Part shown: positions 9,360 to 20,006 of the stretch, in pieces
Layout: every line of letters begins with the position of its first letter
Numbering within the stretch: the first letter of the stretch is position 1
NCBI RefSeq assembly: GCF_021155765.1
Contig: NC_060116.1
Coordinates: forward strand, 372,001-436,000
From: Diprion similis
Taxonomy: Eukaryota > Arthropoda > Insecta > Hymenoptera > Diprionidae
Length of the DNA stretch: 64,000 nucleotides
Direction: 5' to 3'
Position numbers and translations under genes: made by a program
The notes under the pieces: model-generated
The model's database searches: none
Told to the model about the DNA's origin: nothing
The model's input: only the letters and a program-made list of their open reading frames with translations

Positions 9360-9597
9360 GGTAAATAAAAAAGAACCCTGCTACCATATCTTGTGTGTGT
9401 GTGTGTGTGTATAGGAATAAGAACATTACAATGGTCATTGATTCGTTACGTATTCATACGCGCTCTACCATCGCATTTATTTGTATCCGTAATGTCTGAA
9501 TAAATCTGTAATAAGTTTAATTTGTATACGCCGTCGCATCGTCTTTGTTTCCATTTTCTTATCCATCCGCATCCTCGTATAAGTATATATATATATA
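9360..9597. other. Right flank of the Polinton: poly(A) signals and (GT)n microsatellite
   Basis: AATAAA-type signals occur near 9363 and 9499, a (GT)n run at about 9393-9410, and an (AT)n run at about 9585-9597 ending at the repeat-A terminus. No Polinton terminal inverted repeat could be recognised because the partner end is outside the window. Confidence 0.5.
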
Positions 9598-10487
9598 CCG
9601 GGACCATCTCTAGAATCTAAACAGGAACTGCGCATGCGCCAAATGATTCAATTTCATTGGTCAGCGAAATTGCCCCGCGGAGTAATTTTCGTCAGCTAAC
9701 CAAGGCGACCAACGTACACGAAATGTGACAAGGCTCTGAATATCTCGCGCGTAAAGTAGCGTATTGAGGTTAGGTTGTTATTTATTCCTACTTATCGTGA
9801 ATTTTCTAAGAAAAGTGTCATTCAGCAATACCGTAGTTGATATTAGCAGATATTTAATCGACACAATAAAGGCGTCAATGGAGAAACAAATATCAAAAGC
9901 TACAGAAATTGGATCAGTTATTTATTGAAAGAAGAAAACTGAAATTAAATGTGGAACGTCATCAACGAGTGGGACTCTAGACAAACTGAGGCAGATAAGT
10001 AAAAATATTGTTTATTTCAAACAGATTCTTTATTTACATAAAATTAAAAATGAATGGATTGTTGAAACCCAGTAGAAGGTTGCTCCAGAGTAGATTTGTT
10101 TCAGTGCAGTGCTCCGGAAGCCAGTAATCAGTGCCAATGAACATGAAATATTAAAATAAAATCAGTAACAAGGAATAAAAGAAATAGTGTATCTTGAAAC
10201 ACAAAGCTTAGGAGTACAAAAAGTAGCAATTCGTTTTTCTGTCCCAATTTATTGAAAATTAGTGGTATTCAAAACAATTAGAAGCTCTTGTCTGATGATA
10301 ATATCTTTTAATATTTTCAGGTGGGAAACAAACATCATCGAAGCGAGACTAAAGTTGTCAGGCGTTGAAGCGTGTAAGTAAATTTCTGATACTATGATAT
10401 TTGCATATTACAATATTTTCACATGTATTCAATGATAAAATTCGTTTGTTCTGACGGACTTAAAGTTTCAAGTTTGGATAATAGGAT
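9598..10487 (+). mobile_element. Repeat family A, copy 1 (left-TIR fragment)
   Basis: It begins CCGGGACCATCTCTAGAA right after TATA and carries the ACTGCGCATGCGCC motif of the family's terminal repeat. It then follows copies 2 and 3 closely. The small internal exon (10321-10373) keeps AG before and GTAAGT after it. The first splice donor, GTAAGT in copies 2 and 3, is mutated to ATAAGT at about 9995. The copy stops abruptly at about 10487 at a CTG-repeat block, so the right half is missing. The autonomous protein is not recognised. Confidence 0.75.
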
Positions 10488-10965
10488 GATCTGCTGCTGC
10501 TGCTGCTGCTTTCCGATCCGCAGCTTCCGGGCGGTTAACTCTTTCCTAGCAGCAGCCTCCCGCTGCTTTCTATTGCGGGTCTTCTCGTACTTAAGCTTAT
10601 TACTGGGCTTAATTACGAGAAGACCGCTGTTATAGCAGTAGATCTGCTGCTGGAGGAGTTTAACCTGCTACGGTTGCAGGCGGAGCTGCGGATCTGGCGC
10701 CGCCAGGGGTTCGAGTAGAACCGCGGACTTTGGCGGCGGCTGCAGCGTTGGCAGCAGCAGCATTGGTGGCCACGGCTGCTGTGGCAGTGGCGGCGGCAGC
10801 GACTGTTGTTGCGGCGGCAGCGGCGGCCATGCCGTTGGTAGTGGTGGCATCGGCGGCGATGGATTTGACGGCGGCGACGCTGACGCTGACGACGGCGACG
10901 GCGACGACGGCGACGGCTGTCGTCGCTGCGACCCTGGCCTTTCTGTATTCTGTAATACAAACCAT
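10488..10965. repeat. CTG/GCN low-complexity block with a long perfect hairpin
   Basis: Starts with (CTG)n at about 10488-10509. At about 10578-10626 an inverted repeat has arms of about 20 bases (GGTCTTCTCGTA against TACGAGAAGACC) and a short loop. From about 10735 to 10930 the sequence is almost pure GCN/GGC/GAC trinucleotide. Both strands have long open frames, giving Ala-rich and Arg-rich translations, which is expected of such repeats and not evidence of genes. Short coiled-coil-like, Gln-rich frames flank the hairpin (minus strand about 10500-10580, plus strand about 10622-10710) and might be remnants of a Myb/SANT-type protein tail. Confidence 0.6.
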
Positions 10966-13900
10966 CGTTATCTTTCAGTGGGCATTGCCTGTAATTTGTA
11001 CATATTATGAATTGCGATATTTACTACAATAGTATGCATAATCATTGTTTCGAATTGTAGCTTCGTACGCATACGGGATAATGCATGCCAAATCGGCGAA
11101 AAGAATCGACTTCGTATTTAGCGGAGAACATATTAAAAAAGTCGATACGTATTTTTGTTTTTGCAATAATTGTTTTTAGTCATAGTGTACAGTAAAGTTA
11201 GTAGACATTAAATTTTTTAGCAAAATGAGTCAAGTTTACGAATTATTGTCTCTGGTTTTACCGGGCGTAGGAAAGATGAATAACAAAAAATTCTAAAGCA
11301 TATGGAATCAGCTTGTACACATACATTTATTTTGTAAAATAACGAAGAATTCAGATTATTGTCATCGCAAATTATAAAGTTTAAAAACAAGTTTGCTCAA
11401 AATAACGCTGAATATCTTATAGAATGGTGTATATTTGGCAGGTTTTGTTTTATGCGGAATTTTGAGCCAGCTGTCAGGAACGGATGCAATGCTCTGAATC
11501 TGAGTGTATGGGCTTTCGACCACCCGAAGTGCATTTCCCGCGAAGAAACGGTTCTTATTTTACTATCTAATTCTTCTTCACAAACTCGGGGAAAACGCAA
11601 AAATTTCTACGTATTTCTAGGAGGTGGATAAATTTGTGGTACTAGGCAACGCAGCAATTGCATTTTTGTAAAATCTCGCACGTCTATTCAGTAGAGTGTC
11701 ACAAAAATAACATCAATGAGCGCACGTGACAGGCAAAACAAAGCACAGTTGATCAAATAGTACAAAAACCAAGCTTATATTAAAATTTTTTCTTGAATTC
11801 ATGTAAAAAATGCCGGCTCACTTATGAGGTTTGTTTGTCAATCAAACTCTACGTACAATCTTCTACAAAATGTATGATAAACTTTTGAAAATTAATTTTC
11901 GATTGAAAAAACGAATTGATGACAAAAATCATTGCGTTATAATTATCATAAATACGAGTCTGAATTCGAATTGATATTTTCGTATCGTGGGCGTTCGTGA
12001 ACTTCGTTAACGTGATTAAAATTCCGTGAAACTGGCCGGAATTAATAGAATAATGGCTGGCTACTTTTGAAGACATCATAATGCTACAGATTGGTACTAA
12101 TACTTTATTAAAATTCCAGCGTGTAACTTTGTTGCACTGTGCTGATCCCGCACGAGAAGCTGCAACAGAGACAGCGAAGAAAAGATAGAGACGAAGAGAA
12201 AATAAAGCTAGTGCTGTCTCGCTTGTACTTGACTGTACCGCTCAACGCGATCGACACTAAATCGGGATGGCTAAATAGTAAAATTGTATCCCGAATTTTT
12301 TTTTTCCTTCGCCCGAAATTGCGTAATTACTCGTATGTGTGTAGTAATCATGGAATGCGATTATTTTACCGGGTTCAACGTTTTTGCTTTGTCAAGTTCT
12401 AGTAAGAATCATACACATTGTATGAATATTTTTTGACGCGACGAGTTTCGGGTATTTCGACGAACATGGCGAAATCGTGGATTGTGTATAAAACGGAGAA
12501 ATGCGTACCTCTTTTCTCTCGGCCACAGCAGCCCTGGCGCCCCCCCTGGTACCCGTGCCGCGTCTGCGGTTGTGATTTGCTGTAAAACCCATAAATAATC
12601 AAAAAATGTAGCAACTTTTAGCGCGCAATTTACTTATTAGACGGCTCGTTGAAACAAAGTAAAGCGATTATTTTGCCACAAACTACATTTTATGGGCAAC
12701 ACAATATTTAGTTATTATCATTAGAATATCAGACATCACTGACGTATCGAGACCCGTCGTGAAAATTTGTACTACTACGAATTTTTACAAAAATAGCAAC
12801 ATTTCGTATTGTTTTGGGGAAAATTGTAAATTTGCACAGATTTTCGTAAAGAATTCGCAATTTTCCTCATAATTTATAGTATCTTCTAGATTTCTTGCTG
12901 AAAAAAATGCAAATTTTTATGAAAACCTTCAAGTTCTTATGAGAAACTATGCATATTTACAATTTCGTACGAAAACAAGTTTCGGTACAAAATAGTAGGT
13001 ACGAAATGTCTCAATTTCCCTAAGAATTCGTAGAAATTATTTTCACCACGGCAGTCGTTAATTGTTACACTTTTTATTTCAATATTAATCTATAGAGATA
13101 TGCGAGAGTAGAGAGAGATTGAAAGACACTTACCTCGACGTCCGCTCATCGTCAGTTTTTGCTAACGAATGAGGGGAACTTTAAAAAATAACGAACACAG
13201 CCCCGGTTACACGTTCGGGTAAACACGTACTATATGTATAAGCCGGTCGGGGTTGACCGATCTTAGGCTTTGATTGCATATAATTCCACAATTTGAAAAC
13301 TATGACCGTGTAGGAGGTGATCTATTGACCATGAATTCGAGTTTGTGCGTAAAACACAGTTTGCGAAAAAAAATTTGGGAACGCCGTCATTTTTCAATTT
13401 TTAACTTTTAAACTTATGATTTTTAGTGAAAATTCGAATTTAAAATATTTCAAATATTTTTACTGAAAAATTTAGAAAATTTCCGATGGAATATGGTATT
13501 ACCGATATATTTATTCTTTTATTCAGTCAGATGAAAATTCTATAAATGGAGAATATTAGAAAAACGCAAAAATGGGTGTTTCTCTGTAACTTACGTAGCA
13601 AAAAGTTTGAAATTCTCAGTTCATTCATTTGAATGTGAAACGAAAATTTCATATACAAATTTCGAGGCCCAAAACCTATACCGCAATTTGTGGATCCTTT
13701 CAGGTATAGGTGAAAGCTAATGTTGGCTAAATACATATTTATTAATTAATGAGACTATAACTACTTAGTTCGTTGACTGAGGATATATAAAGACTGATAG
13801 CCTTATGGGACTTTTCGTAACCGAATATGAACGAGAAAAATTCATCGTAACCCCGTATGGACGCCGCATGCTTTTCATCTATGCAAATTCATTTGAGCCG

Positions 13901-14420
13901 AATTCAGCAATGACAAATCAAGTCCATCGGAACGATAAAAATAATATTATCTAAGTAGATGCACAATAAACATACACCTGGTTTAAAAGGAATAGAGTTA
14001 GAAACCTTTTCTTCATGCAAATAATGGGAGAATTAGTCGAAGTTAATCAAGGGATAAAAATATATGGTTGTTCCTATATGTAATACCTTATGTAATTTGT
14101 GTACATATGTTTATTACATAACCCATACCGTTGACTGAATATATAGTCTTCAGTCAAGGCTAATAACTTCATTGCGAACGAAGATGCAGCGGACGTATAA
14201 AACTAATTTTTCAACTTACGCTAGATTTACGTGGTTTTTCAAAAATATAATTTATTTGCAGCGGAAAACGCAGACCATTCTGCACAAAAATACTACTGGT
14301 AAATATTTTTTCGAATAAGTGAAATTGATCAATTATTATGATTAAAAGCACCGGCACACAAAAAAAAAAAGTTGTCTGTACTTTTGACCGGACCCACCTA
14401 CGGACATGTATTTCGACCCG
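10966..14420. other. AT-rich stretch without recognised genes
   Basis: Only short frames of fewer than 125 codons on both strands, none with recognisable motifs. The segment at about 13774-13840 matches, in inverse orientation, the DNA flanking the foldback MITE at 17851-18242 and serves as its empty site. Confidence 0.5.
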
Positions 14421-14900
14421 CTGAATCCGAATTTGAAGTCCATTTGGCCCGGTCACCCTCCAGATTTGAGTAAAATGCAAAAGACCCCAAAAAAAGGCAA
14501 AAAATTGCGAAAAACTGCAGTCACAGCGATGAAAAAATTTTTGCGGACCCAGATCAAGTATGATTTTTATGTATTTCAATTTACTAAATCTGAATCTGAA
14601 CGTTAATTAGCCCATTGAGCCGTCAAAGTTTGAAGAAATAGCGAAAAACCCCAAAAAATTGCAATAAATCATGAAAAATCGAACTTATCGAGATGAAAAA
14701 ATTTTTTTGGATTCAGATTGAGTATGATTTTCATGTATTTTGTTTCACTGAATTTGAATCTGAAGTTTTCTTATCCCATTAACGTTTTAAAATTTAAAAA
14801 ATCTCAAAAACCCAAAAAAATCGGGAAAATTGCAGTTATAAATATGAAAAAAAATCTATAAAACATGATTAAATACTTTTCTTGTATTTTTTTCACGCAT
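14421..14900 (+). repeat. Degenerate tandem repeat, three units of about 164 bp
   Basis: The word CTgAATctGAATcTGAA recurs at 14421, 14584 and 14748, each followed by CCCATT-like text, a run of A-rich codons, TTGCaa, and GATGAAAAAATTTTT then AAGTATGATTTTcATGTATTT. The period is 163-164 bases. Units are clearly diverged. Open frames here reflect the repeat. Confidence 0.65.
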
Positions 14901-17850
14901 AAAATACAAATTTAGAATCTGGAAATATAAAAAATTGTAATATCTATAAAAAATGACGTATAACTAGAATGAAGATAACGATTTTCTCAAATTTTAAACT
15001 GTACTTCATTGGCATCGAACTCTTTTGTTCTCAAACGATCTACGCAGTGGATTTTGCTTCCGTTTTTTATTCATGATTCAATGTTCCGAATAAAGAGAAT
15101 GAAAATAAATTCCTATTAGAATTTTTCGAAATGAAAAAGTGAGAAATAATTCTGAAAAATTAAAATAAATCTTACTTCAATTTCTTGGAGTACAAAAAAA
15201 TAATCACATCAAATTTTATGAATCAAGAAATGAAAAACATCTCAAAATTGATACTTTTCTTCTACATTCAAGTAGGTACTGGCTTGCCTATCAACGCTAA
15301 TCTGTACTTTCTATGTAAAAACGACTTTGAGCCCATAAAATTTAACAATCCCTCTTTTCATATAAATTCATAATTCGATTTGTGTTTTAGGGGTAGTGAA
15401 CTAGTTCCGACGAGCGGCTGTCAAACTCACGGGTTGAACTAAACCTTGAACTAGACGGACTCGTCACCTACGCGTAATTACACGTCTCTACTCTCTAATT
15501 CTCTACGCGGTCAGAAAAATAAGTAGTATCAACGAACAAAACTACTTTAAATTGATATCAAGCACTGTTGAGTGTGGAATTCTTATTCGTAGAAAGTTGA
15601 TTCGGACGATTGATAAATGTTGGAATCGATACTTCCAGAGTAATTAGAACTTAGAGAATAAAAGGAGTAGAACTCGATGAAGAAGAAGTTATAAATTGGA
15701 TTGTCGGAGTATGGAATAAAAGCATATTTTTGACAGGTGGAATAGATCTACATACTTGTAGAGAACGTTGATAAAGATATATGTATATCTTTAGTCAGGA
15801 ATTTATGCCCATTGTGTAAATGCATACATTGTATGTAACGATACCGTGGTGTCAGCTGATGCGCCCGCCGGCACGACTTTACTGGGTGCAGAGGCTAATT
15901 ACATAGTTTCAATTTCATTGTAAATTTTGGCCATAGTTTTTGTCTTGCTTAACCCGTTTTAAAAATCATGTATTTGCACATCTAAACTCCTGAAAGTTAA
16001 GTCTTTCGAGATTTATCAAAATTTTGAACTGCATTAGTTTGAGTCGAGGTTTGAGTAATATCTAGGGTACAGGTTTCTGATGTTTCTCAGATTTTTCGGA
16101 TAGCTCTGCGAACAAAAATACGTCTCCGACATATTGATGGTAATAGCTAGCGTTGATAATTCTTCTCAAAGATGCAGAGCAAGGGATCATTGGACGCAGA
16201 AGACTTAAAGCTTTCGGAAGATTTTGCAACCAATCATCAACTTTTTTTGACACGTAAATCAAATTCCAAAGCCACGTATCTGTACTTTTTGGGCTGACAC
16301 GCTTTTCACTTAACAATAATAAAAACTTATCACGCGCACTTGTAACTCTTAATATTCCAGAAAAAATATTTTCATATGAGAAGGAAGATTATGGTCTGTA
16401 ACGAAGTGATCTTTATGTTCAATTATGAATACGTACAAACAAATTCTTGGGTTATGCTCTTGCTATACTACTTTCGATTACCGTTTTTGGTATTCTTTTA
16501 ATTCTAGGCGCCTACAAACCTGGTATTTCCCTTTAAACAGCATCTTCAACTTTTTCAACTTCACCTTTCAAACAGGTAACAATATCGATAGATTTCACTT
16601 CTTGAAATCAAATAAATTTGCAACAGTGTAAGGTGTAACTATATTCGCTTCAACTTCCTTTGATGCGGAATAGCAGATCTCAACTATGAGTAACTTTTGG
16701 TAACGGTAGTACGTACAGCCGACAGGACAAAATTGACTTTACGGATAATGTTGCGTTGGAAATAGAATTTGATGATTTGAGAGCCATCGGATTACCCCCT
16801 TGAAAATCAGTTAATGAAAAACAACCGTTGATTTTTCAGTAATGTTATTTATGTAATTCTGAACATTTCAAAATTTTCCCTCTGAGGAAAAGATTTGTTC
16901 GCGTCTCTTTTTGGTACTTTATGAATTAATCAATATTTAGCATTTCAACAATTGAGAAGAAAAAGATGGTTCGATAAATACTTCAATACTATGCAGAAGG
17001 TAAAATACATTTTTTTTAGCTATTTTTCATCTTATTTCCAAAAAGTTGTATTACTGAAACACAGTGTTAACATTTTTTTTAAATTTTCAATAAATACACA
17101 AGACTTTTGTTCTAGATTCCAATTAATTTGCAACGAACCTCATGGTAGATCCATTTTCATTATTCTTTTCATATTTGATCAAGAACTTGCGTAGTTTTTC
17201 TCAATTAAAACCTAATAAGCACTTCCAAATTTTGCGAAAAAACTCATCAAATAGGTTCAGCCTTCGAGATATCTTCATAATGCTTCTGGCAAAGATAGAG
17301 AGTCTTTCAGAATTTTTTGGATGTTTTCAAAACTTGAAACATTGAATTTGTTCAATTCACAATTTGAGAAGTGCACGACAAAGCCAAAAAATTCTTTGTA
17401 GGGACATTCTTAACACGATTGGAATTAAAAATGAAGTAGTGTAAAATTTTTCCAACATGTTTGTATCTCAAAGTTGACTTCCCAAAAAAAGTCTGAAAAA
17501 GTAAATTGAACATCTTAGAGATGCCACTGTCACCTATAAAATATTTGATATATTCAGGGACATATAAACGATACTCGTTCATGCAAGATTGACTTTTATT
17601 TCTCCGTTGTTTAATTCCGGCCATTCCGGCGTACATATTTCTCGTACAGGACTTTCTCAACTTATCAATTTCACGATGACGACGGTATGTTACCAATGTT
17701 TTGCACGTGATAGTTGTTGATTATGAAGAACTTCTTTTACCGGCCTGGTCAGTTACTTGGTCGATAATACGTGAAACTGCTAATACCTCCGGGCCCACCC
17801 AGGCCCGCTGAACTGTTACGAAAAATAACCTAGGGTTATAAGTCTTTATA
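14901..17850. other. AT-rich stretch without recognised genes
   Basis: Short frames only. A 114-codon minus-strand frame (17352-17696) gave no recognisable motif. Nothing else supported. Confidence 0.4.
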
Positions 17851-18242
17851 CAGGGTGATTCAGTACTCGGGGATCACCGGGCACTGACCGATTCCTTGTG
17901 AAAAATAAGACTGAAATTTCTCCTAACAATTTTTTTTTTAAAGCAACGGTTTTTGAGTAAGAGCCGTTTGAAGTCTATCAATCACAGCGCAGATAGGACC
18001 GCGCGCGCGAGCCAAGTGCGAGGCTAGTGTAGTTGAGCCCGATGCAACGTACGCTAGCCTACGCTAGCCTCGTGCTAGGCTCGTGAGCCTGGCCCTATCT
18101 GCGCACCGTGATTGGTGGACTTCAAACGGCTCTAACTCAAAAACCGTGGCTTTAAAAAAAAATTGTCAAGAGAAATTTTAGTCTTATTTTTTCACAAGGA
18201 ATCCGTCAGTGCCCGGTGGTCTCCGAGTACTGAATCAACCTG
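17851..18242. mobile_element. Foldback MITE (Tc1/mariner-like, TA target site), copy 1
   Basis: A 392-bp near-palindrome. The left arm begins CAGGGTGATTCAGTACTCGG and the right arm is its inverse, ending ...AATCAACCTG; arms of about 150 bases match almost throughout. The core at about 18000-18100 has repeated GCTAGCC words. It is flanked by TATA on both sides. Comparison with the related unoccupied sequence at 13774-13840 fits a TA duplication. No coding capacity. Confidence 0.85.
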
Positions 18243-19722
18243 TATATCCTCAGTCAACGCTTAGTCACAAGAAACGCTAATGCGAAACGCGGTACAATAT
18301 TTCCCGCGCTTTCAACGAGAGCGTCGTGACCACGGTCATCGCAACAGACGACGCCAAGCACATCAGCTGTCAGTTTTTTATTAGTGTAACGTGGGTAATA
18401 TGATTATTGGAAAGTAACTTCTGACGGAGTACAGATGTACAAGTTGACCTCGCTACTATTTCTATTGAGTTTATTAAGATTGTTTACAACTATGATTATA
18501 GCTCATTCTGACCTAACCTCACATAATAGTGGTGAAACATGCCGGACATGCAACGAAGTAGAGGATGGCTTAGCTTTGGATCAGTGGCGAATTTTCATTT
18601 CAGGCTGCAGAAGCTTGTGTTATTTTGTAACCTCTGTTCGAACAATGGTTGCTGAACTTTATGCTAAACTGTGATTGCTTTAGATATCAACGACTTGCAA
18701 ACAGGGTCGTTCTTACGGTGGGTTCGTATTATTTATTCATAGATCTTGATACTTTGAAGAATTTGTAACTAAAACAATTTCTGACATGCGTGAACCACCG
18801 CCCCACTGGCCACAGGGCAAGGACTGGCAGCTTGCTTGCTTGCATGTCACTCTGCAAATTGTTGGCGGGGATTCGTAATCCATGGATCTCGTTCAAATTT
18901 TTTAGTTTGATATTTGCTAGGAATTCCAACGGTGGATTGACTTCATTGATTAATTGATTTTGTTAATTTACTGGAACGGATGGGAAATTGATACTTCTGG
19001 TAGATCCTGCTTCAGGAGGAGATCTTGCAGCTTTGCTCCCCTATCCCTCAACTCATTGTGGAAATGAATCTGTGATCAATAATTTTTGTTTCATTTAAGA
19101 TATATTTTGACCTGTTTGTTTGACAATTTGACCTGGTGTCTATGCAAATCACTATTGTGTACTTGCATTATTGACTTATTAATATCATTGATTTACATGA
19201 ATTGTCCGGGAAAATGTTTTTCTTGGACCACCTCGCTCAAGAGCGAGAGACGAACCTTTCGTCAGTTGTGTGGTAGATCCATACTCCTATTTATCCTTTT
19301 TATTGATTTACTAATTTCATGTGATAGATATAAGGAGAGTGAAATAAGTTACTTTTCACTAGCTAACACCGCTTTGCGGAGGAGCAAGAGAGGAAAGTTA
19401 CTCGACAGTTGTACGATGAATCAAGAGACATGATAGACATATTATTGCCAGAATATTTTATCCTAGGTTATTGTGTGTCGGTTATTCTGACCGTATACCC
19501 ACGAATTGATATGAGTATGCTAGCAAAGTCTTTCAATAAAAACAAGGATCCGCTGGAGCTGAAATACGTTGAGTAAAGCTGCAAGTAAGTCGTATCATCT
19601 TGATTCAATTATTATGTTGTCTGAGTCTGAATTTATGAGATTTGGTTGATAAATTTTGGATTTTATTCCATACACTTCTTCATACCCAGGGGATTGCATT
19701 GAAATGATTTATTCATTAATAT
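18243..19722. other. AT-rich stretch with one short interspersed repeat
   Basis: No recognised gene. At about 19265-19420 lies a motif (GATCCATACTCCTATTT ... AAGGAGAGTGAAATAAGTTAC) that recurs at about 22835-23050. Frames over it are short. Confidence 0.4.
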
Positions 19723-20006
19723 TGTTACAAAGGATAAAATCACCCGTTTTACCCCCTTTTCTAATGATCTAGTAGTCGGCATGTGACGCAAGAAAACTAA
19801 GTCTTCTTATGTCATCAAATGAATAAGGTTGCTGCGTCAACCGCTATTATTGTAAAAACAGATCTGTTTCAGACTTTGAGCTGATAACACGTTCTTTACC
19901 CCAAATACATTTTTCTCAAAGCATATTTCTCATTTAGCGCCTTTTAATTGCTCACCTAACTAAGCTTCTTACCCTCGTTTTACTCGTTACGCTAAAAAGT
20001 GTAACA
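19723..20006 (+). mobile_element. Solo LTR of the provirus family at 25003-31489
   Basis: Begins TGTTACAAAGGATAAAATC and ends CTAAAAAGTGTAACA, with TGTTAC/GTAACA inverted ends. Its 3' two thirds matches the provirus LTR 3' ends. Length is only 284 bases because it lacks the long insert the provirus LTRs have between the CCCCTTT and CTAATGATC points. Flanks are ATAT on the left and GTAT on the right, close to the provirus's 4-bp duplication. Confidence 0.85.

Larger units (their letters stand above)
1..9360 (+). mobile_element. Maverick/Polinton (endogenous adintovirus-like) element, left end outside window
   Basis: Ten same-strand genes give the diagnostic Polinton set: protein-primed type-B DNA polymerase, FtsK/HerA packaging ATPase, retroviral-type integrase, double jelly-roll major capsid protein, penton-like minor capsid protein, small basic membrane-active protein and adenain-like protease. 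The block is visibly richer in G+C than the flanking DNA. The left terminal repeat lies before position 1. No right terminal repeat was recognised; the block stops between the protease end (9358) and a separate TIR repeat beginning at 9598. Polymerase, ATPase, the small basic gene and the DIQGF gene carry stops or frameshifts, while integrase, both capsid genes, the core-like gene and the protease are open. An integrated element in decay is the simplest reading. Confidence 0.93.

Noticed and set aside
9392..9597. Polinton right terminal inverted repeat
   Set aside because: Only microsatellites seen; without the left end in the window a terminal repeat cannot be shown.
10613..11032. Long open frames on both strands (Arg-rich, Ala-rich)
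   Set aside because: They are translations of GCN trinucleotide repeats, open in several frames at once, with no motif.
17352..17696. 114-codon minus-strand frame
   Set aside because: Mixed composition, no motif, no promoter or splice context; could not be supported.
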